Shown here one piece after another: positions 8,573 to 17,568 of a stretch of 64,000 nt of DNA. Under the pieces are notes generated by a model, which was given only the letters and a program-made list of their open reading frames with translations, did not search any database and was not told where the DNA came from. Location of the stretch: the IMG/VR virus record IMGVR_UViG_3300021963_007714, positions 1 through 64,000 of that record, one strand, 5' to 3'. Numbering within the stretch: the first letter of the stretch is position 1; each line of letters starts with the position of its first letter. Origin of the DNA: a virus. Position numbers and translations under genes: made by a program.

Positions 8573-9830
8573 GACCTTTTGCATCCTACCGTGGATTCAT
8601 GCTGCGACCTATACAGATGGCAGTGTATTATTGTGTTGCGTAGCCAAAAATTCAGGATCAATCAATCTCAATCATCAGAATTGGCAGCAGGCATGGAACA
8701 GTGATCATTTCAAACAGGCCAGGCTGGCCATGTTAGAAGGGCGTGCGTTTAATGCCTGTGATCATTGTTATAAAGAAGAAGCGGCAGGAATTCGTAGCCA
8801 TAGACAAAATGAAAATAACCTATGGTATAGAGAGTTAGGTAGTGAGTATCTGGACAATCTAGTTCAAGCAACTCGTGCTGATGGTCATGTTGACAATGAT
8901 ATTATTACAATTGATCTCAGATTGGGCAATACCTGTAATCTACAATGTGTTATGTGTAGACCTGTAGATAGCAGTAAATGGGTACGAGATGCTAACATAT
9001 TAGCGAATGAACTTCAAACCGATGCCAAATATGATTGGAAATATAAACTAGAAAATTTTGCCATAGATAATTTTGATTGGTATAAAGACCCAGAGTTTTG
9101 GAATAGCTTTTTTGAATCTGCCAAGGATATTAGGCACATCATTTTAGCAGGTGGCGAACCTCTTTATATTAAAGAGCATAAAGAAATACTTACTCAACTG
9201 GTTAACAAGGGATTCAGTAAAAACATTGAATTAAGATATCATACCAATGGTACAATTTACAATCAGTCCATAGTTGATCTTTGGCAAGAATTTCGCAGAG
9301 TTGAAGTTATGATCAGCTTGGATGGTCATGGAGAAGTTAATTCTTATATTAGATATCCAGCAGATTGGCATCTACTAGAAAAAAATTTAGAACTTTATGA
9401 TTGTACTCCTGATGTTGTAGATCCTAAAATATTGTGTACAGTACAGGCACTAAACATTTATTGGCTTCCAGAATTCGCCGATTGGTTGATAAGCAAGAAT
9501 TTTAAAAAGATAAGCAAGAAACATCACAAAGGATTATTTCATCCAGGCATTCTTCATTGGCCGCAATACCTTAGCATAAAAGTATTTCCGATAGAGATTA
9601 AAAAACAAATCTCACACAAGTTAACTCAGTATTGCCAACAATATCCTAATAACCATCAGATTCAAAAATTTTTAGGTCTTGTTGATTTTATGAATAGTGA
9701 AGATCATAGTCATAAATTTTCAGAAATGATAGAGTATTTAGAAAAATTAGATGATCTACATAATACAGATTATCATACAATTTTAGATTGGATTTCCTAT
9801 GGCATTGATGACAATAAACTTTTTAGATGA
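8559..9830 (+). CDS. Twitch-type radical SAM protein B (paralogue of A)
   Basis: A 423-residue paralogue of the preceding gene. Cluster motif CNLQCVMC (Cys126, 130, 133); SAM loop AGGEP near 202. It has the same N-terminal Cys set (C8, C26-C27, C67-x-x-C70) within matching text: FCILPWIHA here, FCAVPFVSM in A. The tandem arrangement suggests duplication followed by specialisation, perhaps a heterodimer or two successive steps. The next gene begins inside its 3' end. Confidence 0.85.
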   Translation: MEKSKTFCILPWIHAATYTDGSVLLCCVAKNSGSINLNHQNWQQAWNSDHFKQARLAMLEGRAFNACDHCYKEEAAGIRSHRQNENNLWYRELGSEYLDNLVQATRADGHVDNDIITIDLRLGNTCNLQCVMCRPVDSSKWVRDANILANELQTDAKYDWKYKLENFAIDNFDWYKDPEFWNSFFESAKDIRHIILAGGEPLYIKEHKEILTQLVNKGFSKNIELRYHTNGTIYNQSIVDLWQEFRRVEVMISLDGHGEVNSYIRYPADWHLLEKNLELYDCTPDVVDPKILCTVQALNIYWLPEFADWLISKNFKKISKKHHKGLFHPGILHWPQYLSIKVFPIEIKKQISHKLTQYCQQYPNNHQIQKFLGLVDFMNSEDHSHKFSEMIEYLEKLDDLHNTDYHTILDWISYGIDDNKLFR

Positions 9831-10743
9831 TAACAATGAAACTCATAAAATTAGGTTTTACATTTATAAATCTAATCTTGCTCACAGATGGAGAAAAATG
9901 GTTATGGCAAACCAAGAGCAGGAAAAAGAATTAAATTATAAATTTACAAATAGGACCTACGATCAAATTAGTAAAGTAAGACAAGACCTTAATCTCGTTG
10001 TTCAAAATATAAATTTAACGTATGATAAAAAATTACCTATTTTTGACGATGTTGAAGTTCTCAACACAGACATTTTAAATTATCTTCATGAAGAATTTGA
10101 AGAATATGGAGATAGAATACCAGAGTTAACTAATCCAGTAACCTGGTGGACTAAAGAACTACATGATTATTTCTTAAAGTTAAACGAGTTGATTCATTTA
10201 CACGAGGATGTTTTGAAAAGTAAAGATGCTGCCTTTGCCAACATGGCATTATTATTTGATTATTATCCTCAAGAAATATTCAGCCCTATATTGGAAAGAG
10301 ACAAGTTATTTTTAAAGGCAGATTTACATTGGGGCAAAGTATATCTAGGATACAACACCTTAGGTAAAGATTGGTTAAAAGTTCATTTAGACAATGATAT
10401 AGAAGTCCTAAAGAGAGGACAGGTTAGACCCCAAAAGAGGTTCGCTGCAGAAACGTGGATCAATTTTGGCCCGGACGGGTCTCCTTATTATCAATATCAA
10501 TCTTTTGAACAATGGTACATGAGTCTTGATAGCGAACTTCAAAAGTTAGTCCCTATAGATAATCTTAATGAACTATGTTTAGGTAGATTTATAATTGGTG
10601 AGGTCATAATAGATAATTACTTTTTAGCATTTGATCCTATCAAAGAAAATTGGCTGATACCAAGCAGTAGTACAAAAAAACGATGGAACCAACAAGTTTT
10701 TTCTAAGTTTCGAAAAATTAAAGAAATCTACATCAATGAATAG
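9799..10743 (+). CDS. Unknown protein of the radical SAM operon
   Basis: A 314-residue soluble protein, rich in Lys, Glu, Asp, Tyr and Trp, without recognisable motifs, Cys clusters or membrane segments. It may start at ATG 9799 (GGA six bases upstream) or ATG 9808; both overlap the radical SAM B gene. Its 3' end overlaps radical SAM C by 8 nt. Its position between two radical SAM genes suggests a partner or accessory enzyme for them. I do not recognise the family. Confidence 0.6.
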   Translation: MALMTINFLDDNNETHKIRFYIYKSNLAHRWRKMVMANQEQEKELNYKFTNRTYDQISKVRQDLNLVVQNINLTYDKKLPIFDDVEVLNTDILNYLHEEFEEYGDRIPELTNPVTWWTKELHDYFLKLNELIHLHEDVLKSKDAAFANMALLFDYYPQEIFSPILERDKLFLKADLHWGKVYLGYNTLGKDWLKVHLDNDIEVLKRGQVRPQKRFAAETWINFGPDGSPYYQYQSFEQWYMSLDSELQKLVPIDNLNELCLGRFIIGEVIIDNYFLAFDPIKENWLIPSSSTKKRWNQQVFSKFRKIKEIYINE

Positions 10744-11821
10744 AAAATTAATACAAATTCGTCAGGCTGAAAATGTTTTACAATTGACCTGGATATTAAA
10801 CAATATCTGTACTAATCATTGCGACTATTGCCCTCCCACTTTACACTCTGGTACCAATCACCATTATGATTGGAAATACGCAAAAAGTTTTGTAGAAAGA
10901 TTATTGAAAAGATATTCTAAAATACATTGTAGTATCAGTGGTGGGGAACCTACTCTAAGCCCGTTTTTTCCTGAATTAGTTAAAATGTTTCATTCTTCAG
11001 GTCATACTGTAGGTATCACAACGAATGGTGCTAGAAGTGTTAGATACATTGAAGAAGTTGCTCCATTTTTAAGTTATATTTGTTTCAGTTATCATCCTCA
11101 ATATGATGATCCTAAGTTAATTGACAAAGTTTTAGCGGCTAGTAATCATACTCATGTCTCTGTTCGAGTGATGATGGACGACAGATATTGGGACAGATCT
11201 AAGGCAATGTTTGAAAGACTGTTACAATACCAAGAGATAAGAGTAGAAAGTGTTAAGATATTAGCAGAAATGGCAGATAGACACATAGGAGATAGCTATA
11301 CAGATGAACAATTGAAATGGTTAGCAGAAAATAATGGACGTCATGCAACTGTTCATCCGTATCTTTTCAAAAATCCTAATTGGAGGAAGTCGCAAACAGG
11401 CACAGTATTTTACTATGACAACGGGGATATCGATATCTCAGGAGACACAAATTATCTAATCAATACGGGACAAAATGATTTTAGAGGATGGAGTTGTAAT
11501 ATCGGATTAGAAAGTCTGTTTGTACATTTTAATGGTTATGTCAAAAAAGGAAATTGTTTTCAAGGTGGGGATTTATTTCATATAGACAATCATGAGAGGT
11601 TCGAACTACCTACTAAGGCAGAAGTCTGCCTCCAGCATATTTGCCATTGTGGTACTGATGTTATGATAAGTAAAGTTCCAGTGTTTGATAAAGATAGTGC
11701 ATGGATTAGAGATAATCTTAATCTAAGAACTCCTAAATCAGAGAAAGAATATCAAGATACCTATAATGAAATATCAAAAAAGAGAAAACCGGTCATCAAA
11801 ATTGTTCCAGAAAATCTATGA
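10736..11821 (+). CDS. Radical SAM protein C
   Basis: A 361-residue radical SAM enzyme of a different subtype from A and B. The cluster motif is near the N-terminus (CTNHCDYC, Cys25, 29, 32), then SISGGEPT (about 69-76). The C-terminal third has further cysteines (WSCN, GNCF, EVCLQHICHC) that could bind an auxiliary cluster in SPASM fashion. ATG overlaps the previous gene by 8 nt and its stop shares ATGA with the hydroxylase-like gene. Substrate unknown. Three radical SAM enzymes in one coupled run suggests a dedicated modification pathway. Confidence 0.85.
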   Translation: MNRKLIQIRQAENVLQLTWILNNICTNHCDYCPPTLHSGTNHHYDWKYAKSFVERLLKRYSKIHCSISGGEPTLSPFFPELVKMFHSSGHTVGITTNGARSVRYIEEVAPFLSYICFSYHPQYDDPKLIDKVLAASNHTHVSVRVMMDDRYWDRSKAMFERLLQYQEIRVESVKILAEMADRHIGDSYTDEQLKWLAENNGRHATVHPYLFKNPNWRKSQTGTVFYYDNGDIDISGDTNYLINTGQNDFRGWSCNIGLESLFVHFNGYVKKGNCFQGGDLFHIDNHERFELPTKAEVCLQHICHCGTDVMISKVPVFDKDSAWIRDNLNLRTPKSEKEYQDTYNEISKKRKPVIKIVPENL

Positions 11822-12498
11822 ATACTGAATTACTATCCTTTATTGAAATCAACAAAAAATTTAATTGGCGCCCGGAAAAAATCTTACCTCAGAATCTATG
11901 GTCATCTGATTGGCCGTGGGTGCCCGTGTTTCCTTCAAAGTTTGATTATCAATCTATTATGTTAGAAATGGATGAGATAGATTACCTTTTTGTTCCGCAT
12001 AGGGATAAGGACAAGATTAATAGTTATGGACATGAGGGGTGGTATTCTATTACACTTCATGGAATATCACATGATAAGACTGAAAATTTTGATAGATATG
12101 GATTCAGCAGTCAAGAAGAAGCTGGATATGATTGGACAGAGGTATGTAACCTTATACCTAAAACCATAGAGTTAGTTAAAAACTTTCCTTTTAGGAACTA
12201 TGGTAGAATACGGATAATGAGGTTATCTCCTGGGGGGTATATAATGCCGCATACAGATGGCCCTTCAAGAATGTTTGGACCTTTTAATTTTGCGCTGTCA
12301 AACCCTGAAGGTTGTGAATTTATATTTGAAAATTTCGGATTGGTTCCATTTCGAACAGGTAGAGGATTTATGTTAGATATAGGAAACAGGCACTGTGTGT
12401 TTAATCAATCAAATCAATATAGATATCATGTTATTATTCATGGTGAACCTATGCCACAAATTAATGAACATATCTTAAAGTCTATGGCGTTATTATGA
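11818..12498 (+). CDS. Aspartyl/asparaginyl beta-hydroxylase-like 2OG oxygenase
   Basis: A 226-residue protein with the double-stranded beta-helix ligands of the Asp/Asn beta-hydroxylase family: IMRLSPGGYIMPHTDGPS (133-150) gives His145-x-Asp147, and NRHCVFNQSNQYRYHVIIHG (190-209) gives the distal His192 and the 2-oxoglutarate Arg202. It should be a non-haem Fe(II)/2-oxoglutarate dioxygenase. ATGA overlaps on both sides couple it to radical SAM C and to the next gene. It likely acts on the same substrate as the radical SAM enzymes (inference). Confidence 0.75.
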   Translation: MNTELLSFIEINKKFNWRPEKILPQNLWSSDWPWVPVFPSKFDYQSIMLEMDEIDYLFVPHRDKDKINSYGHEGWYSITLHGISHDKTENFDRYGFSSQEEAGYDWTEVCNLIPKTIELVKNFPFRNYGRIRIMRLSPGGYIMPHTDGPSRMFGPFNFALSNPEGCEFIFENFGLVPFRTGRGFMLDIGNRHCVFNQSNQYRYHVIIHGEPMPQINEHILKSMALL

Positions 12499-13880
12499 AC
12501 ATTATTACAGAACCATTTGTTAATGATATTGGACTGTCTATCTGTATATTTCCTGCAGATACCCTACATAATCAAGAATTAATTGATAGAATGACCGAAT
12601 ATACGACTTTCTACGCATTAAGATTTGCCCAGTTATCAAATGACAGAAATCCTCCAGTAGAAGTTTTCCACGCTATGAATATAGAGTCTGGTCTACATGA
12701 TCTATCTGATCAATTTGAGCATATTTTGTTTATGGCCGCAGGGGTAAGAATATATGATATGAGTATTATTTTCGATATAAAAAATATTATTCAACAAAAT
12801 CATAATTATTTGGCTGCTGCTCATATTTTAGAATGGCAAGAAAGGTGGTATGAACTACATCATCAATTTATATTGATTAATACTAAAAAATGGATTGCCG
12901 CAGGAAGCCCAGATTTTGGAGGATGGGAGGAACGAGTTGATAGTCTGCCTATTATTGAGCGAAGCATAGAAAATTTTCATGATCATTATACACCATTATG
13001 GATAAGATTTACGGGTGAATATAAAGAACAAAAACATCAAAAGCAGGGATGGAATTTTATCAACCAAGCAGCAAGAAACGGATTTGATATTATAAATTGG
13101 GATAATAATGTTAGATCAAAACGAACATATTATTATCCAGAAGATAATAGCGAACGATTTTTACATAGTCTAAAGACTTTAGAAATTGATCCTAAGGCTA
13201 ATGCTAACCAACGAAATCTTATTAATCAATTGAAAATAGTCAGTAGTCAAATATGGCTTTTAAATTCTGAAAATATGGATTTGGAGTTGAACGGTGAGAA
13301 ATTCGATACGATTGCTTTACCTGCTGCAGGATTTAAGTTTTTACATTGTTTGCTAACGCAATCACTGTCACAAGGAGGTAAGCTATTAATTTACGATTAT
13401 AACCCCTTGAGTATATCCTGGATTGAATTTATATATAATTCTAAAGATAGAAAAATTGATGATTTGATAAAATCATTTGAATATAAGCATTTTTTTAAGT
13501 TTTTTAAGAATAATGTTTTTGGTAAAGAAGGTTTATATACTAAAGAATTTAATGATAGCCTTAAAATTACCAAGGAGTTTTTCGGCGGGGCAGACGAATT
13601 TGAAAAACTTCTTAATATTTTTAGAACTACAGATGTTGAATTTATTACTTTAGACTTGTTATCAGATCCACAATTATTAACAGATAAATTTCTTGGAAAA
13701 ACGGTAGTAAATATTTCTAATATTTTTTGTACTGATTTTAGTAATGCTTACTTAGGTATGAAATTGACCACGGAAAAGTTACGAAATTTTTTAGGCTCTA
13801 TTAAAACAGAAACATTAGTTTTAGGACAAGACTCTTATTGCAGGCCAATTAAAAAGCGTATTAAATATGCTCAAGTATAA
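12495..13880 (+). CDS. Large unknown protein, possible transferase with Rossmann-like C-terminus
   Basis: A 461-residue protein, start overlapping the hydroxylase-like gene (ATGA). Residues 1-200 include FEHILFMAAGVRIYD, reminiscent of a GT-A nucleotide-binding strand but without a clear DxD. Residues 265-420 contain FDTIALPAAGFKFLH and LSQGGKLLIYDYNPLS, a layout seen in degenerate SAM-dependent methyltransferases, though the Gly-rich motif I is missing. Either assignment is tentative. The last 20 nt overlap, tail to tail, the end of the minus-strand radical SAM gene, so transcription converges here without an obvious terminator. Confidence 0.55.
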   Translation: MNIITEPFVNDIGLSICIFPADTLHNQELIDRMTEYTTFYALRFAQLSNDRNPPVEVFHAMNIESGLHDLSDQFEHILFMAAGVRIYDMSIIFDIKNIIQQNHNYLAAAHILEWQERWYELHHQFILINTKKWIAAGSPDFGGWEERVDSLPIIERSIENFHDHYTPLWIRFTGEYKEQKHQKQGWNFINQAARNGFDIINWDNNVRSKRTYYYPEDNSERFLHSLKTLEIDPKANANQRNLINQLKIVSSQIWLLNSENMDLELNGEKFDTIALPAAGFKFLHCLLTQSLSQGGKLLIYDYNPLSISWIEFIYNSKDRKIDDLIKSFEYKHFFKFFKNNVFGKEGLYTKEFNDSLKITKEFFGGADEFEKLLNIFRTTDVEFITLDLLSDPQLLTDKFLGKTVVNISNIFCTDFSNAYLGMKLTTEKLRNFLGSIKTETLVLGQDSYCRPIKKRIKYAQV

Positions 13881-15861
13881 AAATTCGTTTTGTTTTTCCT
13901 TTTTCTATCTTTTTGTCTAAGGAAGAAGTAATGATGTCTTTTTCTGAACAATAGTCTGCCCATGCCTGTTCTTTGATAACATTAATGTAGGTTTGTTTTT
14001 CATCCCAGTGCCCATTACCCTCCCATTCGAAATGAAAACTTTTACTTCCGTCTAGCCACCATTCTCCTTCATGATGAAATTTAGACTTGTGCCTAACTGT
14101 AAAATTACCCTGTGTATCTATTTTAATATAGTGATATCCTTCATAATTATCAGATAGATAATCACCAAATTCGTTGGCATCTCTAACTTTGTCAAAAGTT
14201 ATCTCAAATTCGAAACCACCCTTAACTCTCCATAACATTCTTATAAATCCCCAAATTTCATTTACAATGGTGTCAGCAAATGGACCGAGATTTGGTTTAA
14301 AAATATTATGATCAAACTCCTCATATTGAATTTCATCTAAAAATAAGTCATTGTCAAACTTTAATGAAAAATGATTAATTATATCAGGTCGTTCTTGATT
14401 ATTATCAATTATCCCATATTGTTTACATACTCTTAACCAAATATTAAAATATTTTAATCTAATGAAACGATGTAATTTTGTGTTGGTCCAGTCTAACGAC
14501 CACCACTTATGTAAAAATGTTTTTTCCCAAGGACTCATATTATAACGATCTCTATTAAATTCATAATCAGTTTGCATACTGTCACCTAATGTAACTCCTG
14601 GACTAATACCTCCTATCCTATTCCTATGATTCCATATTAAATTTAGGCTATGAGCCATTGCTTGAATATCCTCAGCAGGTGCCCCTACAATCCAATTAGC
14701 ATGACTAAAAATTCCTACCTTAGATGCGTTTATAAGGTTTTCATTAATGTCCTTAATTTTTACATTTTTCCTCATAAGATCTAAAACTTTTTGACTACCG
14801 CTTTCGATCCCGTAACTTAAATTAGCACATCCGCTGGCTTTCAGGTCTTTATAATAATCTAGGTCCATTCTTCCGTCACATCTTGCATACCCCATCCATT
14901 GAATTTTCAGTCCTCGTTCTACCACACCTTTGGAAAATTCACGTAATTCTTTCAAATTACCATTTGTAAGACTATCTATGAACCAAACAAAGTTAATTCC
15001 ATAGGTCTTACTCTGATACTCTAGTTCGTCTAGAATATTATCAGCTTTTCTATCTCTGTATTTCCAAAACCATGTCTCTCTACAAAAACTACATTTTGCT
15101 ACACATCCTCTACTTAACTCCGCACTTATTCCATAGCTACTTGTATATTTTGAGAAATCATAATCGCTGTAATCTGGTATAGGTAGACTATCTAGATCTA
15201 TTCTTGTCTCTCCAAAAGTTTTTCCTAATTTTCGCTCAGTGACTAGTTTGTTGTTTTCAACATTTTGTAAGTAGTCAATTAATACTTGCTCGCCTTCACC
15301 TGCAACCCAATGGTCTACTGAAGGACATGGTATATAATCAGGCATATGACATTGAGGTCCTCCGCAGATTATTTTTAAATCTGGTCTAACTTTTTTTAAT
15401 TCAGTTGCCAGCCATTCTGTGGGCTCTCTGTTAGTATCATATACACTAAACCCTATTACATCCGGATTTTCTAATAAAATTTTTTCTAAATATTGTCTAA
15501 GTATAGGTTCTAGGGTAGGGTGTATTCGTTTCTGATATTCTCCGTTGAACCACCAATAATGGTTATTAGCATCCCACGCTGCATCAAGTCCTGAAGGCTT
15601 TAGATCATAATAACTTTCTATGTTAAGATCAAACACCTTAGTGTAGTATCCTGCATCTCTAGTCAAAGCAGATAGTCTTGCTAGGTTATAGGGAGGAAAG
15701 TAAACTCCCCAACATCCTAATATACATAATACCAGTTTAGTCTTTCTAGTGACATTATGATACGTTATTGCTGATAGATTTTGTCTTCTAGGCTTATAGT
15801 TTTGCTTAGGCAATACCGTTTCCGCTAACCAAACATGTTTATCTTTAACTTCTGTAGTCAT
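13861..15861 (-). CDS. B12-binding-type radical SAM protein
   Basis: A 666-residue protein with a class B (cobalamin-dependent) layout. An N-terminal Rossmann-like domain spans about 40-200 (KLVLCILGCWGVYFPPYNLARL, with FPPYNLARLSAL, DVIGFSVYDT and IICGGPQ typical of B12-binding radical SAM enzymes). The radical SAM core follows, with CVAKCSFC (Cys253, 257, 260). The classical DxHxxG cobalamin motif is not evident, so the base-off ligand may be absent. The last 170 residues are acidic and unrecognised. Known relatives methylate unactivated carbons or rearrange rings. It is read against its neighbours and its start abuts a TATAAATA box facing the other way. Confidence 0.8.
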   Translation of the reverse strand: MTTEVKDKHVWLAETVLPKQNYKPRRQNLSAITYHNVTRKTKLVLCILGCWGVYFPPYNLARLSALTRDAGYYTKVFDLNIESYYDLKPSGLDAAWDANNHYWWFNGEYQKRIHPTLEPILRQYLEKILLENPDVIGFSVYDTNREPTEWLATELKKVRPDLKIICGGPQCHMPDYIPCPSVDHWVAGEGEQVLIDYLQNVENNKLVTERKLGKTFGETRIDLDSLPIPDYSDYDFSKYTSSYGISAELSRGCVAKCSFCRETWFWKYRDRKADNILDELEYQSKTYGINFVWFIDSLTNGNLKELREFSKGVVERGLKIQWMGYARCDGRMDLDYYKDLKASGCANLSYGIESGSQKVLDLMRKNVKIKDINENLINASKVGIFSHANWIVGAPAEDIQAMAHSLNLIWNHRNRIGGISPGVTLGDSMQTDYEFNRDRYNMSPWEKTFLHKWWSLDWTNTKLHRFIRLKYFNIWLRVCKQYGIIDNNQERPDIINHFSLKFDNDLFLDEIQYEEFDHNIFKPNLGPFADTIVNEIWGFIRMLWRVKGGFEFEITFDKVRDANEFGDYLSDNYEGYHYIKIDTQGNFTVRHKSKFHHEGEWWLDGSKSFHFEWEGNGHWDEKQTYINVIKEQAWADYCSEKDIITSSLDKKIEKGKTKRIFILEHI

Positions 15862-15868
15862 ATAAATA
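15861..15868 (+). promoter_or_regulatory. Late promoter box (exact TATAAATA)
   Basis: An exact T4-type late box whose first base is also the first base of the divergent B12-type radical SAM start codon. Predicted transcription start is near 15874, leaving a 15-nt leader with GGAG (15879-15882) before ATG 15889. Confidence 0.7.
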
Positions 15869-15888
15869 TTTTCGCTTTGGAGTATTTA

Positions 15889-16758
15889 ATGAAGAAATAC
15901 AATCATATCGCAGTAATGATTAGAGGGCTACCTAGAACATGGAATTACGCTAAACACTCTATCTTTTATACTTATAGCAAAATTGCCTATAATATAGATT
16001 ACTATTTTTCAACTTGGGATTTGGATTATATAGATGAAAATGTTATCAGATATGATTTTAAAGGTAAAAACCTTGTTGCCCTTGTTAAATGCCCTATAAT
16101 AGAAGAGTATAGAGATGTTTTTAGAAGTCCCGGATGGTTCTCCTATAATCTTCTACCAGCTATGCGTTTAAGAGATCAGGAAATTCAATATGAGGCAATT
16201 TTTGATCAAAGGACAGATTGTATCAATTATATATTTGGGGATCATTTCGATATAACCCCAAATACCTACCATACCGAATGGGTATGCCCGGAACAACGAT
16301 CTATACGGCATGTCTGTGATTGTAATTTTGCATGTGATTCTAACACTTATGAAAAATTAGCACTACGATTTTTAAAAACTGAAATGGAGTTAGGGCAAGT
16401 GAATTGGCGAGATCTTGATTTTAATTGGAGTAATGCTATAAGGTCAAACAATCCTATACTACTACCTGGGAAAACTATTATATTGAACACAGAAGCAGTG
16501 ATGTTTAACTTTATAAGGCAGGCTAGGATAGAAATTAAGGTTAACAGATTAATAAATTCCATCTTATGTAGGCCATCTATGATAGAGAAATGCCCAGATC
16601 CTTTACAAATTTGTTTTTTACCAAGACCTTGGGAATGGTATAGATTTTTTAGCAATGGTATTGTTAATGAATGGGATACTATGAATAATGAAGATAAAGT
16701 TAATTTGTGTCTCAAGCATAACATCAATCCTAGCGAATATTTTCTTAGTCAACCTTAA
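15889..16758 (+). CDS. Glycan-type protein of unknown function
   Basis: A 289-residue protein beginning MKKYNHIAVMIRGLPRTWNYAK. This start was chosen because GGAG lies 6 nt upstream and a TATAAATA box precedes it; an upstream in-frame ATG at 15835 would overlap the divergent gene. The opening (hydrophobic strand, then RG-x-x-RTW) followed by IDYYFSTWDLD resembles proteins found near glycosyltransferases in marine phages and bacterial polysaccharide loci. DQRTDC (about 107-112) could be a catalytic DxD-like site. No firm family assignment. First gene of the run 15889-18955. Confidence 0.5.
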   Translation: MKKYNHIAVMIRGLPRTWNYAKHSIFYTYSKIAYNIDYYFSTWDLDYIDENVIRYDFKGKNLVALVKCPIIEEYRDVFRSPGWFSYNLLPAMRLRDQEIQYEAIFDQRTDCINYIFGDHFDITPNTYHTEWVCPEQRSIRHVCDCNFACDSNTYEKLALRFLKTEMELGQVNWRDLDFNWSNAIRSNNPILLPGKTIILNTEAVMFNFIRQARIEIKVNRLINSILCRPSMIEKCPDPLQICFLPRPWEWYRFFSNGIVNEWDTMNNEDKVNLCLKHNINPSEYFLSQP

Positions 16759-16765
16759 ATAACTC

Positions 16766-16882
16766 ATGTTTACACATATCTTAGAAGCTATAAAAAAATT
16801 GATTTTCAAAATTAAAATTAGAAATCAATATAGAAAAAGAAAAAAAGAATTACAAAAAAAAGATCCTTACCTTTATAAATGA
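16766..16882 (+). CDS. 38-residue lysine-rich peptide
   Basis: A very small, strongly basic ORF (about 15 Lys/Arg in 38 residues) with an amphipathic N-terminal helix (THILEAIKKLIFKIKI) and an end of KKDPYLYK. Its stop shares ATGA with the downstream methyltransferase start, a sign of translational coupling, and it fills an otherwise empty 120-nt gap. It could be an RNA- or membrane-binding factor, a partner of the methyltransferase, or a peptide substrate for nearby radical SAM enzymes; nothing here decides among these. The region is very A-rich, so chance is not excluded. Confidence 0.45.
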   Translation: MFTHILEAIKKLIFKIKIRNQYRKRKKELQKKDPYLYK

Positions 16883-17568
16883 ATGATGACCTTATAAAAA
16901 CCTTTTATGATACTATTAGATTTCCTGGACCTTATTCTTTTGAATCTTTCGAAGTATACAGAGAAGAAATTATTAATCCTTATATTAATCTAATAGACAT
17001 ATATACATCTAAAATTTCCAACTTGTTAGATGTAGGCTGCGGAACTGGTTTTATTACTAATTTTTTGGCACAGAGGTATCAGAATTTAGAAATACAAGGT
17101 TTAGATTTTTCTGAAAGTATTGCCTATGCTGCACATTTTGCTAAAGAACATAATTTACAATCTCAATTTATTAGGCAAAATTTTTTAGAGTTTGATTCTG
17201 ATAAAAAATATCAATTAGTCCTATGTCAAGGAGTTTTACATCATATTCCAGAATTCAACAAAGCATTAGACAAATTGAAATATATCACCGAACCTAACGG
17301 ATATTTAATTTTAGGACTGTATCATCCGTTTGGTAAGTTACTTAAAAAATTCTTTAATCTAAAATATAAAAATAATATTTTGGAAAAAGATCAAGAAGAA
17401 AATGTCTATGAAAGAAGTTACTTTAAAAACAGTATTGTTAATGCTGTCGGACCTAATTTTAAACTTATAGATCAGACACCAAATAATATAATTAAAAATT
17501 TTATAATTAATCCGATCAATTTTAGCATTAGCGGCGGACTGGTTACCTATGTTTTTCAAAAGGCATGA
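16879..17568 (+). CDS. Class I SAM-dependent methyltransferase
   Basis: A 229-residue methyltransferase with motif I LLDVGCGTGF (49-58), an acidic strand-2 end (GLDFSE), and LCQGVLHHIPE (motif IV/post-I region), resembling small-molecule or lipid methyltransferases (Methyltransf_11/25 type). Its start overlaps the 38-residue gene and its stop overlaps the SGNH hydrolase start, both by ATGA. The C-terminal LLKKFFNLKYK stretch is basic and could touch membrane or nucleic acid. Substrate unknown; context favours a glycan or its precursor. Confidence 0.8.
   Translation: MNDDLIKTFYDTIRFPGPYSFESFEVYREEIINPYINLIDIYTSKISNLLDVGCGTGFITNFLAQRYQNLEIQGLDFSESIAYAAHFAKEHNLQSQFIRQNFLEFDSDKKYQLVLCQGVLHHIPEFNKALDKLKYITEPNGYLILGLYHPFGKLLKKFFNLKYKNNILEKDQEENVYERSYFKNSIVNAVGPNFKLIDQTPNNIIKNFIINPINFSISGGLVTYVFQKA

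Noticed and set aside
15835-16758. Earlier start at ATG 15835 for the gene at 15889
   Set aside because: It precedes the TATAAATA box and overlaps the divergent radical SAM gene; GGAG fits ATG 15889.
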